Shown here: positions 1-5,936 of the stretch, piece by piece
Layout: each line of letters begins with the position of its first letter
Numbering within the stretch: the first letter of the stretch is position 1
NCBI GenBank assembly: GCA_003552275.1
Contig: PUKL01000049.1
Location: forward strand, 1 to 7,379
Direction: 5' to 3'
From: Mollicutes bacterium
GTDB taxonomy: Bacteria; Bacillota_I; Bacilli_A; Izemoplasmatales; Izemoplasmataceae
DNA length: 7,379 nucleotides
The notes under the pieces: model-generated
What the model was told of the DNA's origin: nothing
The model's input: only the letters and a program-made list of their open reading frames with translations
Database searches by the model: none
Made by a program: the position numbers and the translations under genes

Positions 1-892
1 AATACCGGACTTTGTCCTCTTCGTCGACATAGGTGATATCGAGCGGCAGATGATCGAGAACCAAGGCGATTTGTTCCAAGGAGAGGTCGGCGGTCTCGGT
101 GGTGAACCGACCGTCCCGAGCACCTTGGAGGATCCTCTCGGTCTTTGTTTCCGGTGGTGCCGCCTCGATGAAGGCGAAGCCGTGATGGAAACATTCCGCA
201 TGCATGGAGTCGAGACTGTCTTTGGGCAGAAGCCTTGAAGCCGCGGGGAAGAGGATGAGTTCCTCCTTTTGCATGATGCCGCGGATGAGAAAATAGACGT
301 CACCGACGGCCCGACCGAGTGCTGACGCGGAAGTTTTTGATTCGAGGAGTTCCAAAAAGCCCCGTCTCTTCTTCATGGCGTCATCATGCAAGGACCAGAG
401 CACTTGCATGGGTCTTGTCGAGGGGGCTTTCTTCTCCAGGGCGGGAAAGAGGATGTTCTGCAGTTTGACGAATTTCTTCTCGAGTTGCTCGAGCTCCCCG
501 AACCCCCGGGCGATGGCTTCTTTCTCCTTGGAGGAGAAATCATGTTTGAAATGTGTCTTCAGGGAGTCGAGATGGTTTTTGATCGCCTCGTTCTCGGCCG
601 TCAACAGCCGAAAGAATGGATGCATCGGCTCACGGAGCCTATGACACGTCAGACCTTTGTGGAAGAGGTTCACGAAGCGGTCGGCGCTCTTTTTGACGAA
701 GGCGGTCGAAAACGCGCTCTTGTCGGCATACATCCCGAGATGGAAGATATCGAGCGGAGTGACGGCTTCGATATCTTCTTTGTACTCGTCGAAGAGAGAG
801 CGTTTCTCTTCGCCCGTTTCGGCTTGCAGATAACGTTCCATGAACGTATCCAAGCGCCGTACACGTCGGGAATCGAAAGCGAAAGTCTCCAT
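1..892 (-). CDS. DUF438/hemerythrin-like protein with C-terminal PAS domain, partial at the left edge
   Basis: The open frame runs from ATG at 892 off the left edge with no stop; 297 residues are visible. AGAGGTGA lies about 6 bases before the ATG, and the gene starts 24 bases after the psuG stop, so the two are probably co-transcribed. The middle matches the DUF438/HHE hemerythrin-like family as I know it: HPFF with EN at residues 91-101 and H107, NILFPALE at 146-153, LWSLHDD at 165-171, MQKEELILFP at 207-216. From about residue 270 the text resembles the start of the PAS domain usual in this family (LPLDITYVDEEDKVRY). Such proteins are thought to be cytoplasmic sensors of oxygen, redox state or metal; the ligand here is unknown. 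In helix B the usual HYxRKEN-type motif reads KFVKLQN (residues 140-146), so one His and one Glu ligand position appear lost. Family assignment is fairly sure; function is not. Confidence 0.8.
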   Translation of the reverse strand, partial: METFAFDSRRVRRLDTFMERYLQAETGEEKRSLFDEYKEDIEAVTPLDIFHLGMYADKSAFSTAFVKKSADRFVNLFHKGLTCHRLREPMHPFFRLLTAENEAIKNHLDSLKTHFKHDFSSKEKEAIARGFGELEQLEKKFVKLQNILFPALEKKAPSTRPMQVLWSLHDDAMKKRRGFLELLESKTSASALGRAVGDVYFLIRGIMQKEELILFPAASRLLPKDSLDSMHAECFHHGFAFIEAAPPETKTERILQGARDGRFTTETADLSLEQIALVLDHLPLDITYVDEEDKVRY

Positions 893-916
893 GGGATCAC
901 CTCTTGTCGATCGTGG

Positions 917-1840
917 TCATTCCGGTTGGATCAGCTTGGCGTATTCTCGAGCGATTTCCGCCGCCAGGCGGGCGTTCTCTTTCACGAGGACCTTGTTCGC
1001 TTCCAGGCTCTCGCCGTGGGAGGCCTTTTCCAGCTCGGCCAGCAAGAACGGTGTGACCGCCTTGCCGACGACACCTGCCCGGTCGGCCTTTTTGATTGCC
1101 GCATCGATGATCCTCTCCACAAAAGCAGAAGGCAGCGCGGCCTCTTCCGACAAAGGATTCGTCACGAGAAGGCCTCCCGAGAGTCCGTGCGACCATTTCA
1201 CGTGCATGAGCTTGGCGATGGCGCTTGCGGAGTCGACACGCTGGGAGACGGCGATTCCGCTCTGACGACAATAGAACGCCGGCATCTCGTCGGTTCGGTA
1301 GCCCACGAGCTCGACCCCCTTGGTCTCGAGGTATTCGGCCGTGGCGGAAAGATCGAGTATGGCTTTCGGTCCGGCACAGACGACGGCGATGTCGTGGGCG
1401 GCGAGTTCTTCGAGGTCGCGCGAGACGTCCATAGTCTTCTCGAATCCCCTGTGCACACCCCCGATGCCGCCGGTGGCGAACACGGCGATGCCGGCCATCC
1501 GACTGGCGATGATGGTCGCAGAAACCGTGGTCGAGGCTGTCAGCTTCTCGCTCACGGCGCGCGCGATATCCCGTTTTCCCGCCTTGATGACGTCCTCCGC
1601 CGCGGCCAAGGCGCGAATCTCTTCTTCATCGAGTCCGATACGGATGATGCCGTCGATGATGGCGACGGTGGCGGGAACAACACCGCTTTCTCGGATGATC
1701 CTCTCACACGCCAAAGCCGTCTCCACATTGGCGGGATGCGGCATGCCGTGCGTGATGATCGTCGATTCGAGCGCGACGACGGCCCTACCTTCCTGTAGGG
1801 CTTGTCGCACCTCTTCGTGTATATGCAAGGCTTTTTCCAT
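917..1840 (-). CDS. psuG: Pseudouridine-5'-phosphate glycosidase
   Basis: PsuG reversibly cleaves the C-C glycosidic bond of pseudouridine 5'-phosphate, giving uracil and ribose 5-phosphate; it is the second step of pseudouridine catabolism in the cytoplasm. The protein is 307 residues, close to the E. coli enzyme (about 312). Family signatures are clear: VALESTIITHGMPHP at residues 22-36, GGIGGVHRG at 124-132, MDVSRDLEEL at 137-146, CAGPKAILDL at 155-164, and GGLLVTNP at 222-229. By comparison with E. coli from memory, E25, K86, D142, K159 (Schiff-base lysine) and N282 are the likely catalytic residues, all present. AAGGAGG lies about 7 bases before ATG 1840, which fixes the start. The usual partner kinase PsuK is not next to it in this window; the next gene in the unit is the DUF438/hemerythrin-like protein, 24 bases downstream. 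The stop is TGA at 917-919. Confidence 0.95.
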   Translation of the reverse strand: MEKALHIHEEVRQALQEGRAVVALESTIITHGMPHPANVETALACERIIRESGVVPATVAIIDGIIRIGLDEEEIRALAAAEDVIKAGKRDIARAVSEKLTASTTVSATIIASRMAGIAVFATGGIGGVHRGFEKTMDVSRDLEELAAHDIAVVCAGPKAILDLSATAEYLETKGVELVGYRTDEMPAFYCRQSGIAVSQRVDSASAIAKLMHVKWSHGLSGGLLVTNPLSEEAALPSAFVERIIDAAIKKADRAGVVGKAVTPFLLAELEKASHGESLEANKVLVKENARLAAEIAREYAKLIQPE

Positions 1841-1880
1841 GGGATGCCCTCCTTACTCCGATGTGTCCTTATCACTATCC

Positions 1881-1889
1881 ATTGTACCA
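1881..1889 (-). promoter_or_regulatory. Candidate extended -10 promoter for psuG
   Basis: On the minus strand this reads TGGTACAAT, an extended -10 (TGn plus TACAAT, 5 of 6 matches to TATAAT). The hexamer 17 bases upstream, CCGTCA, is a weak -35. It lies about 40 bases before the psuG ATG and downstream of the MATE terminator, so psuG should have its own transcript. The assignment rests on motif match and position only. Confidence 0.5.
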
Positions 1890-1909
1890 TTGTCGGTGAC
1901 GATTGACGG

Positions 1910-1948
1910 CAAAAATGAAAAAACCGCGACACTTGGCAGGTCGCGGTT
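1910..1948 (-). terminator. Intrinsic terminator of the MATE gene
   Basis: A perfect 9-bp stem (1922-1930 with 1940-1948, AACCGCGAC arm) encloses a 9-base loop. On the minus strand it runs straight into a T-rich tract (TTTTTT, then CATTTTT). The upstream arm overlaps the first base of the MATE stop codon (TGA at 1948-1950). It separates the MATE transcript from psuG. Confidence 0.85.
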
Positions 1949-3348
1949 CAAGCGAGGGATTCTCCCTGCTGCTTCCACTTCTGCAAAGAACGCACTTCAT
2001 AGCGGTAGGCGAGAAACGACAGGGTCCCCGTGACGAAATCGGCGACGAAGAAGGTCCACCATATCCCTTCGACGCCCAAGAAATGCGTGAGGACGAAGGC
2101 GAAAGGGATGAAGACGAGAAAACGCCTTGAAAGCGCGACAAGAAAAGCGCGGAAAGGTCTACCCATTGCTTGATAGGCGCTCGAGAGGATGACTTGGAAC
2201 GTCACGAAACTGAAGCCGAGCGCGACGATCCGGAAAGCCCTGGCACCCTCGTTGATGAAAAAGATGTCCTCTTCGGGAGAAAAGAGCGAAAAGAGCTGCG
2301 TGGCGAAGACCATGATGAGAAGGAGCACAACCGTGAAATACGTGAGCAAAAGCTTCGACGCATAGCCCATGACGTCTTGGAGACGCTGGAAATACTTGGC
2401 GCCGTAACTGAAACCGACAATGGGGATCATGCCCTGCACAAGACCGTGACCGGGCATGAGGGAAAAGCGTATCAGACGGTTGATGACGCCGTAGATGGCG
2501 ATATAGAGCGCCGCGGTTCCGGCGGGAGCGTGAAAGTTGATGAGATTGTTCACAAGGATGACGATGAGACCGCCCAAGGAGACCCGCACGAATGAAGGGA
2601 GCCCGACGGCGAGGATCTCCGCGATCATCTTCGGTTTCATGGACAGAATCGAAGGGATGTGGATGGCGAGCGCCGACTCGGGTCGGTGCGCCTGGATGAG
2701 AATGTATACGCAAGAAGCCGTCTTCCCGGCCGCCGTGGCCCATGCGGCGCCACGGACACCGAGACCGAGGCCGAAATCGAAGATGAACAAGGGATCGAGG
2801 ATGATGTTCAGCACCGCGCCGATGACAAGCGAGATCATGGCGATTTTGGCCCTTCCCTCGGCGCGGGTGAGGTGGTGGAAAGTGATAGACAAAGAAAAGG
2901 GCAGAAGGGCGATGAGGATGATGGAGAGATACTCCTCCGCATAGCGGAGAAGGTCGCCTTCACGTGCTCCGAAGAGCCGCAAGAGGTCTTCCATGAAAAA
3001 ATACGCCAAAAGCGTAATGGAGAGCGAGAAGACGAGATTCAACACGAGCGCGTGGGCCACCGCCCGCCGCATCGAAGTCTTGTCGCCCCGGCCGTAGGCG
3101 CGCGAAAAGACCGAAGCGCTGCCGATACCGACCATGAGCCCCGTGGAAAGTACGATCATGTGCACGGGATAGGCGATGGAGAGGGCGCCGATGGCGACCT
3201 CTCCTACACCTCTGGCGACAAAGAACGTGTCGATGAGGTTGTAGAGGGCGTTGAAGATCATCGCGGCGATGGCGGGTATAGCCAGTTTGTGGAGGAGTTT
3301 GCGTATGTCCATCTTCGAGAGCATTTCACTGCGTTCTTGTTCGGTCAT
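1948..3348 (-). CDS. MATE-family (MepA-like) multidrug/cation efflux transporter
   Basis: This is a 466-residue, strongly hydrophobic inner-membrane protein of the size expected for 12-helix MATE antiporters, which export cationic compounds in exchange for Na+ or H+. The N-terminal half shows LAIPAIAAMIFNALYNLIDT and FVARGVGEVAIGALSIAYP; ILDPLFIF and GVRGAAWATA follow in the middle, and the second half has MIPIVGFSYGAKYFQR and SSAYQAMGRP. This pattern is closest to the MepA-like branch common in Bacillota; the substrate cannot be read from sequence. I choose ATG 3348 because GGGAGG sits 7 bases upstream. The alternative in-frame TTG at 3361-3363 would put that ribosome binding site inside the gene. 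The gene has its own promoter and terminator and is divergent from pyrG. The plus strand opposite it has long open frames, which are compositional shadows. Confidence 0.93.
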   Translation of the reverse strand: MTEQERSEMLSKMDIRKLLHKLAIPAIAAMIFNALYNLIDTFFVARGVGEVAIGALSIAYPVHMIVLSTGLMVGIGSASVFSRAYGRGDKTSMRRAVAHALVLNLVFSLSITLLAYFFMEDLLRLFGAREGDLLRYAEEYLSIILIALLPFSLSITFHHLTRAEGRAKIAMISLVIGAVLNIILDPLFIFDFGLGLGVRGAAWATAAGKTASCVYILIQAHRPESALAIHIPSILSMKPKMIAEILAVGLPSFVRVSLGGLIVILVNNLINFHAPAGTAALYIAIYGVINRLIRFSLMPGHGLVQGMIPIVGFSYGAKYFQRLQDVMGYASKLLLTYFTVVLLLIMVFATQLFSLFSPEEDIFFINEGARAFRIVALGFSFVTFQVILSSAYQAMGRPFRAFLVALSRRFLVFIPFAFVLTHFLGVEGIWWTFFVADFVTGTLSFLAYRYEVRSLQKWKQQGESLA

Positions 3349-3368
3349 CGTGATTCCTCCCAAAAAGC

Positions 3369-3396
3369 ATTATAACAAATCTGTCCGCTCTTGCAA
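3369..3396 (-). promoter_or_regulatory. Promoter of the MATE gene
   Basis: On the minus strand TTGCAA (3391-3396) is followed after 16 bases by a perfect TATAAT (3369-3374). The predicted start is near 3362, giving a leader of only about 14 bases before ATG 3348, with GGGAGG inside it. The -35 box abuts the stem of the plus-strand terminator at 3396-3420. Confidence 0.75.
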
Positions 3397-3420
3397 GCGA
3401 CCGGCGGGTCGCTCTTTTTT
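3396..3420 (+). terminator. Plus-strand intrinsic terminator upstream of the pyrG promoter, with no plus-strand gene before it
   Basis: A 7-bp stem AGCGACC/GGTCGCT (3396-3402 with 3407-3413) with loop GGCG is followed by C and six Ts (3415-3420). It can only act on plus-strand transcripts, yet no plus-strand gene lies upstream in the window. It ends two bases before the pyrG -35 box and touches the MATE -35 box. It may shield pyrG from antisense read-through, or be a remnant of an older neighbour. Confidence 0.7.
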
Positions 3421-3422
3421 GG

Positions 3423-3458
3423 TTGCCAAACACCCGCGAATCTGATACGATAACGGTG
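3423..3458 (+). promoter_or_regulatory. pyrG promoter with predicted start at GGGC
   Basis: TTGCCA (3423-3428, 5 of 6 matches to TTGACA) is followed after 17 bases by TACGAT (3446-3451). TG at 3443-3444 makes this an extended -10. The seventh base after the -10 is G3458, the first of GGGC (3458-3461). Starting at a G run followed by C is the arrangement needed for CTP-sensitive slippage at pyrG promoters of Gram-positive bacteria. Confidence 0.8.
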
Positions 3459-3497
3459 GGCGGATAAGAACGCTCCCCTGGCGGGGAGCGTTTTCCC
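3458..3497 (+). promoter_or_regulatory. pyrG leader attenuator (CTP-sensing reiterative-transcription type)
   Basis: The predicted leader starts GGGCG and then holds a 10-bp terminator stem (3469-3478 with 3483-3492), loop TGGC, and TTTT within TTTTCCC. The 5' strand of the stem carries CGCTCCCC (3471-3478). In B. subtilis pyrG, low CTP stalls RNA polymerase before the first C, extra Gs are added by slippage, and the G-rich 5' end pairs with a C/U-rich tract to block termination. The same parts are seen here in the same order. The mechanism in this organism is inferred from the family precedent. Confidence 0.82.
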
Positions 3498-3518
3498 TAT
3501 ATCGAGGAGGTTGTTATC

Positions 3519-5129
3519 ATGGCGGGACGGACGAAGTACGTCTTTGTGACGGGTGGCGTCGTTTCGAGCATCGGCAAAGGCATCACGGCATCTTCACTCG
3601 GCCGACTTCTCAAAGGCCGCGGACACAAAGTCTTCATGCAAAAGTTCGATCCCTACATCAACGTCGATGCGGGGACGATGAGTCCGCGCCAGCACGGGGA
3701 GGTCTTCGTCACCGAAGACGGTGGTGAGACCGACCTCGATCTGGGCCATTATGAACGCTTCATCGACCAGAACCTCACGAAACTCTCCAACATCACCGCC
3801 GGCAAGATCTATCGCGAGGTCATCGAGAAGGAACGACGGGGCGACTACCTCGGGGCGACCATCCAGGTCATCCCCCATATCACCGACGCCATCAAAGGGG
3901 AGATCGCAACGGCCGCCGAAGAATCGAAAGCCGACATCGTCATCGTCGAGATCGGCGGTACCGTCGGCGACATCGAGTCCCTCCCCTTTCTCGAGGCCAT
4001 CCGCCAATGGCGGCATGATATGGGGCGGAAGAACACCCTCTACATCCACAACACCCTCGTCCCCTACCTCAAAGCCGCCAAAGAATTGAAGTCCAAACCG
4101 ACCCAACACAGTATCAAGGAACTCAAGAGTCTCGGCATCCAGCCCGATATCCTGGTCCTCCGGACCGAAAGGCCCTTGGACGAGGAAGTCAAGGACAAGA
4201 TTTCACTCTTCAGCGATGTCGAGTCGGGAGCCGTCATCGAGGCGAGAGACGAATCGATCATCTATGAAGCGGTCACCAGCTTGAAAAGACAGGGCCTCGA
4301 CCAACTCGTGTGCCGTCATTTCGGTTTTCCCGAACAGGAGGCGGACCTCAGCGACTGGATCCGTTTCGTAGAAAGCATAAAAAACGCGAAGAGCGAAGTC
4401 TCCATCGCCGTCGTCGGCAAATACGTCGGCACCAAGGACGCCTACATATCCCTCACGGAGGCTCTGCGTCACGCCGGCTTCCATCACGGCGTGAAGACCA
4501 GGCTCATGTTCATTTCGACCGACGATCTCGACGAGAAGAACATAGAGCGCAAACTGCAAGGCGTCCAGGGGATCGTCATTCCCGGCGGTTTCGGCTCCCG
4601 CGGATCCTATGAGAAGATTCTCGCCTGCCGTCATGCGCGCGAAAAGAACATCCCCCTCCTCGCGATCTGTTACGGGATGCACATGCTGGTCGCCGAATAT
4701 GCGCGAAACGTCCTCGGTCTCGAAGGAGCGGCCAGTTTTGAAGCCAACCCGAAGACACCACATCCCGTCATCCATCTCTCACCCGAACAGAAGGATGAGA
4801 CTTTCATGGGCGGAACCTTGCGGCTCGGACGACATGAGATGGCCCTCGCCGATGGCTCCTTGGCAAGAGAGATCTATGGTGCCCGCTCCATCGGCGAACG
4901 CCATCGCCACCGCTACAGACTGAACGACAACTACGCCGATGCTCTCGTCGAAGCGGGTCTCGTAATCTCCGCCCGCTCCACCAAGGACGACGTGGCGGAA
5001 ATCGTCGAACTGCCGGGTCATCCTTTCTACATCGGTGTCCAATATCATCCCGAATACGCATCGAGACCCAACCGCGCCCATCCGCTCTTCGCCGCCTTCA
5101 TCGCTAAAGCCATCGAGCAAAAAACATAG
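3519..5129 (+). CDS. pyrG: CTP synthase (glutamine-hydrolysing)
   Basis: PyrG aminates UTP to CTP using ATP and ammonia from glutamine, the last step of de novo pyrimidine nucleotide synthesis, in the cytosol as a tetramer. The protein is 536 residues, the normal length. The synthetase domain fills about residues 1-266, with the P-loop region GGVVSSIGKGITASSLG (12-28), QKFDPYINVDAGTMSP (41-56) and EIGGTVGDIES (144-154). The class I glutaminase domain follows: PGGFGSRG (355-362), nucleophile C384 in LAICYGMH, ERHRHRY (460-466), and H510/E512 in QYHPEY. The oxyanion and nucleophile region differs slightly from the common GICLGMQ (Y385, H388). AGGAGG at 3505-3510 lies 8 bases before the ATG. Expression is probably set by the CTP-sensing leader just upstream. 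The gene ends convergently with hpt. Confidence 0.98.
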   Translation: MAGRTKYVFVTGGVVSSIGKGITASSLGRLLKGRGHKVFMQKFDPYINVDAGTMSPRQHGEVFVTEDGGETDLDLGHYERFIDQNLTKLSNITAGKIYREVIEKERRGDYLGATIQVIPHITDAIKGEIATAAEESKADIVIVEIGGTVGDIESLPFLEAIRQWRHDMGRKNTLYIHNTLVPYLKAAKELKSKPTQHSIKELKSLGIQPDILVLRTERPLDEEVKDKISLFSDVESGAVIEARDESIIYEAVTSLKRQGLDQLVCRHFGFPEQEADLSDWIRFVESIKNAKSEVSIAVVGKYVGTKDAYISLTEALRHAGFHHGVKTRLMFISTDDLDEKNIERKLQGVQGIVIPGGFGSRGSYEKILACRHAREKNIPLLAICYGMHMLVAEYARNVLGLEGAASFEANPKTPHPVIHLSPEQKDETFMGGTLRLGRHEMALADGSLAREIYGARSIGERHRHRYRLNDNYADALVEAGLVISARSTKDDVAEIVELPGHPFYIGVQYHPEYASRPNRAHPLFAAFIAKAIEQKT

Positions 5130-5142
5130 TCCTGTTTCCACA

Positions 5143-5172
5143 AAGAAGCCGCCGGTCCGCTGGCGGCTTCTT
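5143..5172. terminator. Shared hairpin between the convergent pyrG and hpt
   Basis: A perfect 11-bp stem (5143-5153 with 5162-5172, AAGAAGCCGCC arm) encloses an 8-base loop in the 58-base gap between the pyrG stop and the hpt stop. The T tracts on either side are short (CTTCTTCC on plus, CTTCTTTG on minus), so efficiency is uncertain. Position and symmetry suit a bidirectional terminator. Confidence 0.75.
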
Positions 5173-5187
5173 CCATTATGCGACTTG

Positions 5188-5736
5188 TCAATCGTTCTCG
5201 TAGATTTCCGGTTTCAAAAGCCCGACATACGGAAGGTTCCTGTAGCGACCTTCGTAATCGAGCCCGTATCCCACGACGAACACTTTGGGGATGGTGACAC
5301 CGATATAGGCGGGTACATAGTCGATTTTTCTTCCTTCGGGCTTGTCGAGGAGGGTGACGACCTTGACGGACTTCGCCCCGCGGTGTTCCAACAGTTTGAT
5401 CACCGCATGCAGTGTGCGACCGGAATCGACAATGTCCTCGGCGATGAGGACATGACGTCCCTTGACGGGCATGTTCAGATCCATCTCGATTTTCACATCG
5501 ACAGCCCCCGTCAATCCGCCGAAATAGCTCGAAACATCCATGTAGCCGATTTCGAGATGGAAATCGAGATGTTTCATGAGGTCGCTCATGAAGGGGATGC
5601 AGCCTTTGAGGATGCCGACGAGGATCGGGTATTTGTCCTTGTAGTCACGTGTCAGCTCCTTTCCCAACCGATCGATGATTTCCACGATTTCCTCGCGACC
5701 GACGATCGTTTTTTCGATATCGTTATCGATCATCAT
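5188..5736 (-). CDS. hpt: Hypoxanthine(-guanine) phosphoribosyltransferase
   Basis: Hpt transfers the phosphoribosyl group of PRPP to hypoxanthine (and usually guanine) to make IMP or GMP, a cytosolic purine-salvage step. The 182-residue length is typical. Visible family motifs are LVGILKGCIPFMSDL (39-53), the flexible-loop SSYFGG (69-74), the PRPP motif VLIAEDIVDSGRTL (96-109, with acidic pair E100/D101 and D104), LLDKPEGRK (129-137), and the purine-binding FVVGYGLDYEGRYRNLPY (153-170). AAGGA lies about 8 bases before ATG 5736; the next codon, ATG 5733, is an equally possible start. In many Bacillota hpt follows tilS and precedes ftsH. Here it stands alone with its own promoter, converges on pyrG, and has an insertion sequence upstream. 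Confidence 0.96.
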   Translation of the reverse strand: MMIDNDIEKTIVGREEIVEIIDRLGKELTRDYKDKYPILVGILKGCIPFMSDLMKHLDFHLEIGYMDVSSYFGGLTGAVDVKIEMDLNMPVKGRHVLIAEDIVDSGRTLHAVIKLLEHRGAKSVKVVTLLDKPEGRKIDYVPAYIGVTIPKVFVVGYGLDYEGRYRNLPYVGLLKPEIYEND

Positions 5737-5777
5737 GCATCATTCCTTCCGGCGGGGTTCCCGTTCCCGTTTTTTCC

Positions 5778-5786
5778 ATTATAACA
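5778..5786 (-). promoter_or_regulatory. Extended -10 promoter of hpt
   Basis: On the minus strand this reads TGTTATAAT, a perfect TATAAT with an upstream TG. No good -35 hexamer is present at 16-18 bases, where the sequence is a T run left by the neighbouring terminator, so the extended -10 probably carries recognition. It sits about 40 bases before the hpt ATG. Confidence 0.65.
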
Positions 5787-5813
5787 CACCCGTTTCCGAA
5801 AAAAATGCCCGGC

Positions 5814-5840
5814 AAAGAAAAAAGGCCGCGCGGGCGGCCT
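5814..5840 (-). terminator. Minus-strand intrinsic terminator upstream of hpt
   Basis: The 7-bp stem AGGCCGC/GCGGCCT (5823-5829 with 5834-5840, loop of 4) is followed on the minus strand by TTTTTCTTT. It would stop transcripts coming from the insertion sequence side, or from whatever gene preceded hpt before insertion. The putative left end of the element begins immediately beyond it. Confidence 0.75.
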
Positions 5841-5868
5841 CAGACTGTAGACAAACACCCACTATATG

Positions 5869-5906
5869 AAAACCCGATTCCGCGAATACCGAAGGAATCG
5901 GGTTTT
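5869..5906. terminator. 13-bp bidirectional hairpin downstream of the transposase gene
   Basis: AAAACCCGATTCC (5869-5881) pairs perfectly with 5894-5906 around a 12-base loop, and a single bulge would extend the helix by two pairs (TG/CA). T runs flank it on both strands (GGGTTTTTCA on plus, GGGTTTTCAT on minus). It lies 31 bases past the transposase stop, so it can end that transcript and also block plus-strand transcription entering the element. Confidence 0.8.
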
Positions 5907-5936
5907 TCATTTGTGTATGAGAAAAAAATCAAAGAT

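Noticed and set aside
386..1798. Plus-strand open frame of 470 codons opposite psuG and the DUF438 gene
   Set aside because: It lies antisense to two genes with clear family motifs, has no ribosome binding site, and its composition (rich in R, D, G, F) fits a shadow of GC-rich codon use.
3349..3363. Upstream TTG start for the MATE protein
   Set aside because: The GGGAGG ribosome binding site lies within this extension and is correctly spaced for ATG 3348.
2659..3375. Plus-strand open frame of 238 codons opposite the MATE gene
   Set aside because: Highly charged low-complexity product rich in E, D, R and G, complementary to membrane-helix codons; no recognisable domain or start signal.
3594..4109. 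Minus-strand frames inside pyrG (also 4203-4775 and 4779-5141)
   Set aside because: All are antisense shadows of a complete, conserved CTP synthase.
5035..5784. Plus-strand open frame of 249 codons overlapping the pyrG end and opposite hpt
   Set aside because: It overlaps two well-supported genes and the hairpin between them; no motif and no ribosome binding site.
5737..5860. Possible purine riboswitch upstream of hpt
   Set aside because: The gap before the hpt ATG is mostly terminator and promoter; the predicted leader is only about 35 bases, too short for a purine aptamer.
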